From Echinometra lucunter (Eukaryota; Echinodermata; Echinoidea; Camarodonta; Echinometridae), in assembly GCA_029962745.1 (NCBI GenBank), contig CM057153.1, forward strand, positions 39,105,612 through 39,169,611: DNA of 64,000 bases. The letters run 5' to 3'. Shown here piece by piece: positions 12,001 through 23,100 of this stretch (positions are counted from its first letter, which is position 1; each line of letters starts with the position of its first letter). The notes beneath the pieces were generated by a model. The model made no database searches. It saw nothing but the letters and a program-made list of their open reading frames with translations, and had not been told where the DNA came from. The position numbers were made by a program, and so were the translations under genes.

Positions 12001-15000
12001 CTGCGAGGTTGTTTCATGGTCTCGGCAGACAAACTGCACCTGCCGGCGCATCTCTTCACGGTTAGCTGCCTTGCATGGCATGTCAGCTTGATGTGGTTGT
12101 GTGGGAATGGGGGCCACTGAAGTGTTTGTCAAGGTCATGATCAATGTCATTCATTGTCAATGTCATTGTCAAAGTCACTGTCAATGACATATCAAGGTCA
12201 TTGTCAGTCATGTCATGTCATGCCATGGCCAATGTCTACATGTATAATGATGATAAGATTTATAAAAGTTACACCTTGTACTTGTGAGTGTGCTTGTGTA
12301 TATTAAGAGCAGCTGTGTGGTGTACAGGGGTGCCTTGGATTAAAAATCTAGTCATGGTTATCCATCTAGACTTCTGTGTTCAACGTCGTATCTAAATTTA
12401 AAACGTCAGGACATAGTACAGTGGAAACTCATTATAACAAGGTCCTTGGGACCATCAAAATTACCTTGTTATAGCAGGAATCTTGTTATATCCGGGTAAA
12501 AAAACAATAAGATATAAAGAGCTGGGACTAGAATATTACCTTGTTATAGCAGGAATGTTGTTACATGTATATCAGATCTCTTTACCAAGTTTCCACTTTA
12601 AAATAGACATGTAGAACCCTGCGAGTTATAGGCTTCTGAGCCACTATTGAACTGTATTTTAAAAGAGAATTATGGAAGCATTTGGGAGGGGAATGTGTGG
12701 ATTTCCCTTGTCCGGAGTCTGACTGAAAGTTTAATTGTTACTCCTTGAAGTATTTCTATCTTACACTACATTGTACAAATTTAATATATTTTGAAAGGAT
12801 ATTTTTTGTGTTTGGTGTGCACGGCATATTTGATGTGTTTGGGTATACAGGTAGCAATATTTGTGAGTTGTTTTAAAGAAGTAATTTGGATGAATCCTAT
12901 GTACATGTACTTGTATTAGTTTGATTTTATGTTCAAGGAGAATAATTCTCAGTTATCGCTTTGGAACTAATGTGACTAGATTCTTATCACTGGACCCAGG
13001 TTATGCAGTGTTCTTTGTGTCTATGCATCTATAGCAGTTTTCAACCAGAGTTCCTGTAGGTTATGCAGCACTAATCTTGGCAGAAGTTTGCAACCAACTG
13101 AATGTAAAATACATGTATATTTAAAGAATGATTATTCATAGTATTTTGTGTAATTTATATCATGCTGTATCAAAAAGCCAAGATTTGTCACTTAATGTAC
13201 ATGACTTATCTCATGCATGTTGTTCAGTCTTAGTGTTGGAAGATTACATCATGCTAATGACTTCATTGACATGCACATTGTTTGTATACAAGGTTCTACA
13301 CGTATGGAATGAGACATTTTGTAAATTGCATCTTTGGACATGTATCAGGTGACAGAGACATGGGTCACATGGCACCAGGTTTGACTTTGAGTGAATGCAT
13401 GGTGTGATTTCAAACAGACTGATGAACTTTTTTTTAGTGTATTCTGTTTTTTAAAAATATACTTTTTTTCTTTAGAGTATTATAACAAGTAATCATTACT
13501 GTCTCATGCAGATTGATGTATCATGTTATAATGATCATCCCTAATTATTGTATTTTTAACCCATGTAAACCCCCAATTGATAGTTTTGCTTTGAAATAAT
13601 ATGCCTGTATGCTCATGCATATTTTAAAAAATGACAACATACCAAATATGGCTCATTTGATGCAACAGACTGTATGTTTTTTTAAATACTTTTTCTTTTT
13701 AAATAAATGCAGATTTGTGATTATAAATTTCAATTCATTATTAGTTATAAGCTATATGATCATTGTTGTAATATCTTGAGGTTGGTTTCCCTGTGGGCTA
13801 TTAAATACGTCTAAATTGGAGTAACCTATTTAAGGCATGCCTGTTATATAAATTTTAAAATATATATTTAAAGATACCGCCATGTAAAGTCAATTTTTAT
13901 TTTTTAGATCTATATCCCAGTTATTTCAAAATTGATACCAGTTGGAGACACTTCTCCTCTGCATCATAAACTCAAGCTAAGTTATAAGCTTGTTTAATCT
14001 GTGACTGTGTTCTTTGATTTTAGCTTGGTATCCCAGCCAAGGTCCACATCCCAGAGAGATACAACCCCGCTGATGAAGAGGACAGCCAGGTAGAATTTGA
14101 GACGCCGGAGGAGAGGGCAAGAAGAGAACAGAAAGCTAAGAAGATGGCCAAGATTCTATCATCACAGAGTATGCAAGAATGGCATCCAAGAGAAATGTAA
14201 GTTAGGGGAGAGAGAGAGAGAGAAAGAAAACTAAGGAGAGAATTATTGGTGATAAGGAGAGATAGAGATGGAGAGAGAGAGAGAGAGAAAGAAAGAGATG
14301 ATAGTGTGATGGGAGATGGAGATACCGGAGGAGAGCGAGAAGAGAGCAGAAAGCTAAGAAGATGGCCAAGATTCTGTCATCACAGAGTATGCAAGAATGG
14401 CACCCAAGAGAAATGTAAGTTAGGAAATTGAGAGAGTGGGAGAAAGATAAGATAGAATGAGGGACAGAGAGAAGGAGAGAGAGAGACAGACAGACAGACA
14501 GCCTGACAAAAGCACAGAGATGTAACAAGAGAGATTGAAAGAGGGAGGGGGGGGGGGGGAACAGCCAGAAAAGAGCATAACATAGAATAGATGAGCATGG
14601 AGGTATATTTCATAAAAGGGAAAGTAGAAGATAAAGAAAAAGAAAGAAAGAATGAAGGAAAGAGGAGAATGAAAAGCAAAGGAATGAACAACAACAATGA
14701 AATTAATGGATAAATGAACAAACTCACCCATTGGTGGAATTAAAGAATTGAAATGAATTTGCATAAAAGTTATGAAAGTTATGAATAGCAAATGAAGTAC
14801 AACAATACCCTGTGCTACCTTTTCCCCAGCTTGCCAGAGTGGAATGGACGAGGCCCATCCGTTGACATGAAGGAGCACGTGGAACGAGAGAAGGAGCTCC
14901 GTCAAGAGGTACTGGTCAAGAGACGAGCCCTGGCCCAGGAAGTCTCCCAGCAAACCAAAGTACTCGCAGGTACGCCTAGCGATAGTGATGATGGTTACAA

Positions 15001-15079
15001 GAAACGGTATAACGGGAGTGATTATTATGAAAGCATGTTTGATAGTGATCAGTTGGATTCTGATGAAGCTAGAGTTTAA
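2..15079 (+). CDS. PLEKHA5/6/7-like protein, 3' part of a multi-exon gene
   Basis: Exons seen: 2-40, 695-872, 2651-3645, 3980-4502, 5036-5154, 5641-5760, 7341-7613 (3' end uncertain), 10671-10826, 14024-14196, 14830-15079 (TAA). Phases agree at every junction and the sum is 2826 bases, 941 codons plus stop; the 5' end is off the window. Residues 1-72 look like coiled coil. Residues 73-580 are hydrophilic and disordered, rich in Tyr, Ser, Pro and Asp. Exon 5036-5154 is basic (MRRKKPG), and exon 10671-10826 carries an acidic EELEEEEQRKK stretch. The last two exons hold IPERY, then a Lys/Arg helix ending KILSSQSMQEW, then an EREKELRQEV helix and TPSDSD. This order resembles the C-terminal part of vertebrate PLEKHA5/6/7, junction-associated proteins with WW and PH domains at the N-terminus, which would lie upstream of this window. 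Family call is from memory of the C-terminal motifs; the member is not resolved. The C-terminus is DSDEARV, without Ser/Thr at -2. Alternative: an unrelated coiled-coil scaffold. Confidence 0.66.
873..2650 (+). other. Intron with no other gene
   Basis: It runs from donor GTAAGG after 872 to acceptor TTTTCTGTAG before 2651. An alternative donor (GTGATA) at 831 has the same phase and would shorten the exon by 14 codons. The intron is AT-rich with G runs near 1203-1212 and 1387-1400. I see no coding block or RNA gene. Confidence 0.6.
5761..7340 (+). other. Intron holding a telomere-like array
   Basis: Donor GTAAGT directly follows 5760. The acceptor is the CAG at 7338-7340, preceded by a long C/T-rich stretch from about 7262. 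Apart from the CCCTAA-like array near 6000-6215, I see no gene or recognisable element. Confidence 0.6.
5995..6225 (+). repeat. Degenerate telomere-like (CCCTAA-related) array
   Basis: Variants such as CCCTAACTCCAA, ACCTTAACC and CCCTAACT repeat for about 220 bases with no constant period. Both strands stay partly open as a result, giving Thr/Leu-rich or Arg/Val-rich frames that are not genes. It looks like an interstitial telomere-like satellite that has drifted. Shorter TTAGGG-like words occur at 364-410 and 4870-4880. Confidence 0.6.
7341..7622 (+). CDS. Exon of the PLEKHA-like gene with unresolved donor
   Basis: This exon is part of the gene above and is listed separately because its 3' end is unclear. 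The frame is open in phase 0 from the acceptor at 7340 to a stop at 7626. It contains a basic Arg/Ser segment (RQTSASQRLIRSARAKS), a Pro-rich stretch and TYKPSSVWEK. No normal GT donor is seen. Either a GC donor after 7613 (AAG|GCATGC) or a weak GT after 7622 (AAA|GTTTGA) would end it in phase 0 and join it to 10671. A third option is an alternative last exon ending at the stop at 7626-7628. Confidence 0.55.
7614..10670 (+). other. Intron with no other gene
   Basis: This 3-kb AT-rich interval ends in the T-rich acceptor before 10671. I see no protein-coding block I would defend. It contains an ATT repeat at 10556-10572 and a local CpG-containing patch near 9640-9715, listed separately. Confidence 0.55.
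9668..9715. promoter_or_regulatory. Intronic GC-box and NRF1-like patch
   Basis: Within AT-rich intron sequence, GAGGCGGGGCC (Sp1-type GC box) is followed within about 30 bases by CCGCGCATGCTG, close to the NRF1 palindrome. Both are CpG-containing in a CpG-poor neighbourhood. This could be an internal promoter or enhancer. It is inferred from motifs only. Confidence 0.25.
10954..11590 (+). repeat. GATGATG minisatellite in an intron
   Basis: About 630 bases are built from GATGATGTTAGTGATGGC-type units of 15-21 bases with GAT microsatellite filler. Long open frames in two phases (Met-rich and Asp-rich) are by-products. The upstream exon's own frame stops at 10861, so the repeat is not read in frame with it. 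Confidence 0.8.
11950..12060 (+). CDS. Candidate cassette exon of the PLEKHA-like gene
   Basis: A GC-rich block in AT-rich intron sequence. It is bounded by an AG at 11948-11949 after a T/C-rich tract and by a GT donor (GTTAGC) at 12061. It is 111 bases, 37 codons, with no stop, and is in phase 0 at both ends, matching the neighbouring exons (10826 ends and 14024 begins in phase 0). The peptide is basic and protein-like (RRAKSRFLRGCFM, then SADKLHLPAHLF). A second acceptor at 11973 would give a 29-codon version in the same frame. I have no family match for it. Confidence 0.45.
12061..14023 (+). other. Intron holding a MITE
   Basis: It begins with the candidate donor GTTAGC and ends at acceptor TTTTAG before 14024. 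Positions 12130-12240 hold an irregular repeat of TGTCAATG/TCAAGGTCAT words. A MITE lies at 12419-12598. The rest is AT-rich with no gene seen. Confidence 0.5.
12419..12598. mobile_element. MITE, pogo/Tigger-like ends, copy 1
   Basis: About 180 bases with inverted ends CAGTGGAAACTC and (reverse-complement) AAGTGGAAACTT, flanked by TA on both sides. It has internal repeats of TTACCTTGTTATAGCAGGAA. TA duplication and a CAGTGGAA-type start are usual for pogo/Tigger elements of the Tc1-mariner superfamily. No coding sequence. A related copy lies at 25373-25548. Confidence 0.6.
14204..14560. repeat. GA-rich simple repeats around a duplicated exon
   Basis: GAGA/GAAA microsatellites at 14208-14300 and 14430-14490, a GACA repeat at 14487-14502 and a G run near 14547-14559. 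They flank and probably mediated the tandem exon duplication at 14321-14421. Confidence 0.7.
14321..14421 (+). pseudogene. Tandem partial copy of the penultimate exon
   Basis: Positions 14321-14421 repeat 14101-14203 at about 90% identity, including the donor ATGTAAGTTAGG. The copy lacks the exon's 5' part and a proper acceptor, and a two-base deletion near 14336 shifts the frame. It is therefore read as a non-functional pseudo-exon, although its donor is intact. The duplication unit is about 220 bp and includes GA-rich intron sequence. Confidence 0.8.
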
Positions 15080-15412
15080 AGCATTCACAATTTTGAATTG
15101 GTCAAAAGTTTAAACCATTCAAGCAACTAGTTCTAGTTGGAGATACGATAGAGTCATAAATAGTGTCACAACTGGAAACCATCTGATTATCAGTGCAAAA
15201 GAAAAGTTGATAGTACTTTATAAGACAATATTTTAGCGTACAGATATTTCAGCAATTTGGGACAATTTCGACATATTAGGGAGCTATCATTTTGATGTTT
15301 TGAACAATTTTTCAAGACTTAAATGCAGGCATCTATTGACTGGAAACTTTAGTGAGGACATAATGGTGACATTAGCGAAAATCAAACTGCTGTCAAATTT
15401 TTAGCCATACAG

Positions 15413-15446
15413 TGATCGAAGGGATTCTGATGAAACTAGAGTCTGA
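15413..15446 (+). other. Copy of the C-terminal coding end, possible alternative last exon
   Basis: This resembles 15046-15079 (end of the coding exon) and the resemblance continues about 15 bases past the stop. Its frame reads DRRDSDETRV then TGA, against DQLDSDEARV then TAA in the main exon. An AG at 15411-15412 would start it in the phase needed after 14196. ETRV would be a class I PDZ ligand. The pyrimidine tract is weak, so a dead duplicate is equally possible. Confidence 0.3.
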
Positions 15447-15706
15447 AATAAGCATAATTTTGAGGGGGGGGGGTGACTATTGATTTCATACTGCATCGGA
15501 AACAGGCTCAAAATTCTATTTGAATTTTAGCCATTTCTGCCCATGTATCATGCATTCAGCCTTCATGGCCTTCTGGATCAAAAAATCATGCAAACATGTC
15601 ACTTAAAAAAGATATTGTACTGCTATATGGGTTAAACAAGTTCTATTTCTGATAATGTATGTACATTGACAGCCATGCCTTATTTACTATTTTTCCCCCT
15701 TGACAG

Positions 15707-15761
15707 ATTGAAAGACCTTCGTAGGTATGAAAAGGGAGAAGGTCTGCACAGAATTAAATAG
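15707..15761 (+). other. Second possible alternative last exon
   Basis: A strong acceptor (TTTTTCCCCCTTGACAG) precedes a 55-base open segment ending in TAG. In the phase needed after exon 14024-14196, it encodes ILKDLRRYEKGEGLHRIK, beginning with the same Ile-Leu as the main last exon. The peptide is short, so chance is not excluded. Confidence 0.3.
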
Positions 15762-16173
15762 TCTTGCACGATTTTGTATGGATAACTAAAACGCATTCAA
15801 GAAACAACCCTTTCCTTTCGATTTTAAGTTTTGCCCTGATTAGAAAATGCATGCTTTAAAAATAGTCTTTTTTCTCAAATGAATGAATATTTTCTCAAAG
15901 TTAGTGCTTTCTTTGAAATATCAAAGTTTACTTCAAATGTTTCTGGAATAGTATTTGCATTAGGATTAGGCAACAATGAAAGAATTCCCCAAACTAAGAA
16001 GTATGCTTTGAGAATTTCCTCTTTTTTCTGTCTGTTTGTTTTCATTTGTGTTGTATTCTCCCCATTCATGTTTATATTACCACCACAGTACCTTTACTGT
16101 TGAAGAGAATTATTAGACTAAATCTTTAATAGCATATTTGATAGCATTATTTTCTTGCTTATATGAATATTCA

Positions 16174-16179
16174 AATAAA
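16174..16179 (+). terminator. Candidate poly(A) signal AATAAA
   Basis: First canonical AATAAA that I noticed downstream of the PLEKHA-like stop codon, about 1.1 kb after it. Later ones (for example near 19718 and 22962) could also be used. Transcript ends cannot be read from sequence alone. Confidence 0.3.
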
Positions 16180-19100
16180 AATATCTTTCTGTACTTCATG
16201 CACATTTCATTTAAAATAATTACATTTTCTAAAATTTTTTATTGGATTGAATATAATACTTATGAAATTATTTCCTGCTAATATCAATTATTATTATAGT
16301 TACATTATTTTCATTATAGACAATCCAAATCATAATAATTCTCTATTAAACCAACCCTGTTATAAAACTTATTTCTGGCTACTATCGAGAAAAGGCATCA
16401 TGTTTCTCATTTTATTTTTTCCTCATGACTGATATTGTTTTACCCCAAGGCATCACAATTTTAATTCATCAATTCTTTCAATTTTTATTTTACTTTTTGG
16501 ATTCATTACTCACTTTAAAAAGATGAAAATCTTTCTTACTTTGAATGTAACAAGTTTATGAAAATATACTTCCATGAGCTTCTGTTTAATGCTCCTTTAT
16601 TTCAACCTTACCTATTAATATACCTGCCTGTATAATCATAAGTAACATTGAGTCCATTAATGGTCTATTAAGTGTTACAAAATCTTCATCAGACCATTAA
16701 TATGAATGTCGTGATAGTGCAAACCTGTGTTAGTAAAAGTGAGGAAAAGGCATATGTTCAATGATTATTTACATAAATGTCTTTAAAAATCTGAATGCCA
16801 ATTGAGCTCATTCAAAGTTTTGCTTGAAATATGAAAGAAATAGGTGACAAGCCAAGCTGTTGAATAGATTTAAGTAGTGATGACTTAAAACAACCTTTAG
16901 AAAAAGTTTTTTTTCATCTCCAGTTTACTGCGTGACCACTTGATTTTGTACGGTCTTTTATTATGTGTCTGAATGACTGATGCTATAGAGTGTTCAGCTC
17001 TGTGTTGGTTCATATCTTTGTTCACACTTCTAACCAAATGTTCATGATTTCATTTGCACATTTGTGTTTTGAAGTTTGGTTGACTAACCTATTGCCTTTT
17101 ATTTTCCTCCTTTTCATCATACGTTTTGCTGCTTCTGACGTTCAGCTCAAATGAATGCTGTAGCCTAAAGCAACTTGCCCGGACACCAAAAGTCATTTAA
17201 ACCATCCTCCCTTCCCCCCTACGGTGTTGGATTTTAACCAATCACATCATCAGCGGCGACAAGAAAATAAATTAATTTTAGGAAAATGAGTATTATTAAC
17301 CAGATCATTGCATATTTTTGATATTGCACCTTAAAAATTCATCATCACGCCATCAAAACTTAATGTAAAATTGAAAGAAAAAAATCATGGAGTATTAACT
17401 GACGATATTTTATACTTGAATCTCATTGAATTAAAAGCTTGGCCTTTATCATCATGCCATTTTATGAAAACAGTATAAACTGAATATCTCTGACAATTTG
17501 ATATAAATACAGATATTATCTGCTTGTGTCCGTCTGTGCCATTGGTGGCAAATCTCCTTCAAAAACGTAAATGTTTTGTCTAGTGTTGCCCAGTATGCAC
17601 ATGAAATGATGAAGTGAGTTTTGCTATTCAGTGAGGTTTTCATTTTGCTTATTAACTTCTATGTACTGTAACAAGTGTGTCATGGGCTGGTTTTGGGGAC
17701 GCTGTGGGTTTCACACTTACATACACATGTCATTGTATATACATCCATATATTTCTAATTACTTTTCTTTCTGGAGATGTTTTTTGACATATTCTGCACA
17801 CGCTGTGTCGATCTGCTCCTTCCGGAGAAGACACTTTAGTATTTGTGTACCCATCTATCAAAACAATGCTGCATATGATTGCCACAATGAGGTTATTTTT
17901 ATGCAGTTATCAATAATGTTAAAGACAATACAAGAAGAGACAATTCAAAACCATTTAAAGAGATATCCAAGAGATACCATTTTCCAAGAATAATGGTATT
18001 TACGTTTCTCTTTCCTGGTAACTCAATTTATGCACACACCTACCTGTATAAGTGAATTGTGTGCAGTGTTTTTGTTTGCCTCATGAAAATGTTGATCAGG
18101 TTCAAATTTGCAACAGTGATGCCGCCCACTATCCCAAAAATCAGCCCACCACATATTAAACAGATGAAAACATTCATCCATAGGTACTACCTTAAAATCC
18201 ATTTTTTGCTCATTTACTTGTACATTTTAACCCATGGCAGTGCAGAGTTTTCTTAAAGGCTAAATTGATCAGCTTCCCCCCTTAAATTGACAATTATTCA
18301 TTTGTCCCACTCCTAAATGGTTTTGAAAAATGAAAATGTTTATCAAATGAACCAATTAAAATGATATTTGCAAAGTTAACAGGAAAATTGCCAATCTCTA
18401 AGATGAAAATAGTGAATGTATATTTTTCACTGCATTACTAATTCTGAGACTTAATTTGCATTTAAATCACTCTTATTGCAGAATGTTACAACGTACTGAT
18501 TTGGCAATCGACTTTAAATTTCCAGTGAATTTTATATTTCTGCCCATGTGCAATTCCTAGCATTCCGGATCAATAGATACTGCAGAAGTGTCACTAGAAA
18601 GAAACATTGTACTGCTAAGGGTTAAAGCAGATTTCATTAGTCTGTGGTGAAATTTTATCACAAGTGTCGCAGCATTCATGAATGCAAGAGTTGACAAAGA
18701 AAGTAGCTCATTTTTTGCCATTTTTTTCCCCCAGCTTTACCATAGTTTTGCATCATGGCAAGTCATTCATTTTAGATGGAGTAGATTACTTGATAATCCA
18801 GTGTTTTTCACTGGAGTTTCTCACTTGCTAGTTTCCTTAGCAAAATTGGCACCAGAGAAAGAACTGTTCATCTGCAAGTCTAAGATGTGTCATGTATCTG
18901 AAATTGAAAATGTATGAATATCACATAATGAACAACTTGAAGCTAATATGTAATGGCAAGTGGAGTGAATATTTGCCAATTTGCAGGTACATGTGTTCTT
19001 CTACCTCTTTTCTCAAATGTCCAATATTTGTGCCAGATCAAAGTAGATTTAGAGAAAGCAATTAAAACAAATTCATGTTCATGCTGCTAACATCGCTAAA

Positions 19101-20109
19101 AAAAACATCTCATCAGTGCACATCCATGATGCATTTTGCGTAGAGAATTACTGGTATTTGAACACAGATATTTCTCATTTCGATCCGCAAGATACATGCT
19201 ATAATGTTCAGAATGAAAAACCCAAATGTATTGAAAAAATCTTACCTGCCAAAAATTACCAAAGCCCAAGCACTGCAGAAAGCCAATGCTTCTTTATTGC
19301 ACTTATTATGTAATACATAAAGATTTTTTTTTTAAAATCATGTTGTTTGAGCAAAAATATCTTCTATTCAGTGAAAGTCAATTTTCTATTTAAACCTGTA
19401 CTCAAAATCAAAACACTATTATAATGTATTCACTTTTGCAGGATTTTCCACTGAATATCATCCAGTATTCACTTCAGATAGAAATATATTGGGTATTTTT
19501 TATTTTTACTATCAAATCAAGAACTTGTGAGTTTTACTGAATTATGTTTAATAAGATACTCTTCATATTATGTGATTTGTATTCATTATCAATTCAAAAA
19601 TTATATTGTGGTCACAAAATGTTGATGCCATTTTAGTGCTTTTCATACACTACAGCCTTGAGACGATATGAAACACATGATTGAATTAAAACTCTTTAAC
19701 ATTGAAAATTTTCAATAAAATATACTGAAGGTGGATATTTTTTGACAGCTGTAATATTTCACCAGATTTTCTTTCTCCATAGTAATTACTCTGAAATAAC
19801 TTGGTATTCATGGTGTATTTTTTCAGCTTTTTGTCAGTATTTAGTCTGCCATCACCATTTGCATCCAGTACACTTTCACCATTGCTACATTTTGCTACAG
19901 ATTACTGCCTCCAGTGAATTCATGAATCATTGCATCTAAAGTGTAAGAAGTGTAAATACTGCACTAAAAATTTAGTAGTGTAACCCCACACAGTTTATAA
20001 TGCTTGGGACTGATGTTTAAAAATGGCTGGTGTCTACTTTTGCTTCGAATGATAAAGTTGGTAATACATACATGTACAGATATTGATGGGTAAAGACATG
20101 CTGTACCAC

Positions 20110-20172
20110 TTTTTCTCATGCCCATGCACAAAATAAATAAAACCAAAATAAATTTGATTTGATTTGATTTGA
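20110..20172 (+). repeat. Retroposon-like tail (TTGAT repeats)
   Basis: AAATAAATAAAACCAAAATAA runs into four TTTGATTTGA-type repeats. AT-rich 3' ends finishing in a 4-6 base tandem repeat are typical of CR1-like LINE or SINE tails. The element body upstream is not recognisable to me. Confidence 0.35.
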
Positions 20173-23100
20173 AAATGTATATGAATATTAAAGTCAAATA
20201 TTGCTTTAATTTCAGGGCTTCCATCATGCTGTTTTTCGATACCACAATTTGTTTCACATTTCTCATAAAACTTGAGGTGACGTATCTGACAGCGCACAGA
20301 AAAGGAGGCTAAGGTTGACTTTCAGTTGATTTTTGATGTGTTCACATACATATTTTCATGGATGCATAGGCTACAAAATTAAAAGAAAAAGAGATACACT
20401 ACCTGCTTGTGGCTTCATATAAAACTTGCAGAGGACAGCTTCACGCTATTATACTGTTCATGTATGCAGAATAGTGAGATCATTAAGATGTGTTATTGTA
20501 TTGATAGTACATAGTAGAATTAAGATTTAGTGTATATGATACTTGTAAAAAAGGATTTATGCAACAGCAAGAAAGTTTTCAAATTAGATTGTATTCCCCT
20601 TTATATATGAATTTTCTGTAGATTATCTGTAGATAAAGGAAGAAAACATGTAAAATATGTGTAAATATGACATTTATTCATTTATTTCTAGTCATCTTTT
20701 GATATGTAAAGTACACTTCTTCAGCACTAACAGTAGTAAATTGATATACCAAAGGTACTTGTTATTGAAAGTACTTTATATATTTATTGTAACATGTATT
20801 CATATGTTTAGCTGTTAATTAGAAATGTACACATGTAAATTCTAGTTGCCTTTAGAACCCTTTCATATGAATTTTTAAGAATAAACTTTGCTCAGCACAG
20901 AAGAGAATATTACTACCATTTTTTTAGAAATAAGATAGCTGGAAGGACACGAAATATAGGCCTTCATTACAAGTAAGGGATTCTAATATCTATGGTATAT
21001 GAATTTTTATGTTTTGTTTTAAATTTGTATCTTGTAGGACTTTTATTAGACACACAACATGAATTTCATTGAGTGAAAATAAGTTAATCCACAGACTCCC
21101 CAGGCATTTTTTTTCTGCAAAAGAAGATAAGTCAGTTCAAATCACTCTGCCAGAATTCTAAGCTTTTTATTTGCATTATTTTCTTAATACATGAGCTAAT
21201 GACAATCCAAGTTGATACCCTTACAGTTTTCATGAGGTTTTATCTGACATATCAACACAATCAATATATCATTTGAATGAAGATTTGATCATGTACAGTG
21301 TAACATAGTGATGCGAACTGAAGTTAAATTGGGATGAATGAATCATAAATGTAATTTGTCCTTTTTATGTACGGTGTGTGGTATAGGTACTCATAGATGT
21401 ACATAAGTTAAAAGTCAAAAGGGCATTAATTCTTTGTATAAGGTTAAGAGCCCTTCTGATACTCAGTAGGTACATCATGCACTTTGATCATTTTGTAATT
21501 GAGTTTTTGGATGCTGTGATGTCAGTGCCAAATGGCAGTAAGTGAGATTTGATGATTTTCTTCATACCAATATGTGCCTTGTAAGGATTTTAGCTGCAAA
21601 AGAATATAAACTAGATATCAAGGTATTGTTGAATACTGGTGAAAGAAAAAGGCACTGCCTTGTACAGGAATATCATAGCTGTAATATAGTTACCACTAGA
21701 AATAGTTCATTCCATGGGTAAGCTTTGATTAGGCATTTTGGCCACATGGTTGTATAACCCCAGATGCATGCAGTGCTTTTCAACATTTGTGATAATCAGA
21801 GGTGATTGTAGTGGTGTTGAGACCTGAAAAACTTTCATTTTGATTTTCCATGTAATCATTATTTCAAAAAAGTTTTTGAAAATATATTTTGTCATGAAAT
21901 TGTATTACAAGTGCTCAACTCCACCTTTAGAATAAAATATTTTGTTATGCACAATGGAGTATTATTGAACTGACATAACTGCTAAGGCATTGCTTTGGAA
22001 TAAAACGGCTGGAAGAAATGAAACAAAATGAATGTACCGAGTATTGAGAGACTTCACAGCAAATGAAGAAGTCTGTATTTTTATTTGCACAGAAAATAGC
22101 TCTTTGCAATTTTTGGAACAATACTTATTAATTTTACATGACTCATCAAATTTCATTATTTGAAAATATTTTAGTATATTATACAATGGTCAATTATTTC
22201 ATATTACATGTACTTGTCACAATCATTGCACTACAGTTTTGGATTTTGTGAAAATTTTAAAGAATTCATTGCAGTTTTTGATTTTGAAGTTCAGAGCTTT
22301 ACTTGTGTGTCAAGTGGGTTGCAAAAAAGTATGAATTTTACTCATTTTTAGTTTTAAATTTGATAGGGAGGGGAACAAAATTGTGAGCAGTGCTTTTGAT
22401 TGGAAGGTGTGACTAAGTTGTGATATTTTATTTTCATTGTTAAGTCTGCTGGGTGTAGGATTGATATTTTGTGTAAGTGATTGATATGCAAAGCTTTTTG
22501 ATTGCTCCCTTTTTTTGGCCTTTGTTACATTTTAATTATGTCAGTTTGTACTTTTATGACATGGGGCAATAATTGTGTTACATTTATCTGTATTACAATA
22601 GTATTTCGTTATGATCAAAATGATGGGCGAATCTCAAGATATTCATCATTTCAATGAAGATTTATTTCTGGCTTTGTGCTTTTCCAAATCAAACTTTGGC
22701 CTTCATGGTTGAAATTTGTGGCTTTTGCAAGATGTATTTAACCTATGAATTGCATCAGTTATTTTGTTTAATTTGTATGGAATAGGTCACATAGTGGCAA
22801 ATTTTGTATGCTTTGTAGATGTTTTATATTTGGTGAGAGATTTTGTTTTTGTTTTTGTTTAAGTAATAAATGCTTTGCCTTCCAATAATGTAATCTCGTC
22901 TATATTTGTTGCATTTAATTAGGCCTCTTCAAAATCATTTGATTATTTTGTGAGCAGAGTGAATAAAGATCTAACAATTTGCATCAAGAAAAGGTCTTCT
23001 TAGTGTGTTCTGTGATCTTGATTGTTTACTTGCAATTGAAATAAAATGACAGGGTTCTTAAGAAAGTAGAACCTCATTGAAGGAAACCAACACCCTCATG

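Noticed and set aside
11911..12150. Minus-strand frame of 79 codons
   Set aside because: Shadow of the plus-strand candidate exon 11950-12060, which fits the gene's splice phases.
14380..15088. Long hydrophobic minus-strand frames
   Set aside because: Antisense shadows of GA-rich repeats and of the PLEKHA-like last exon.
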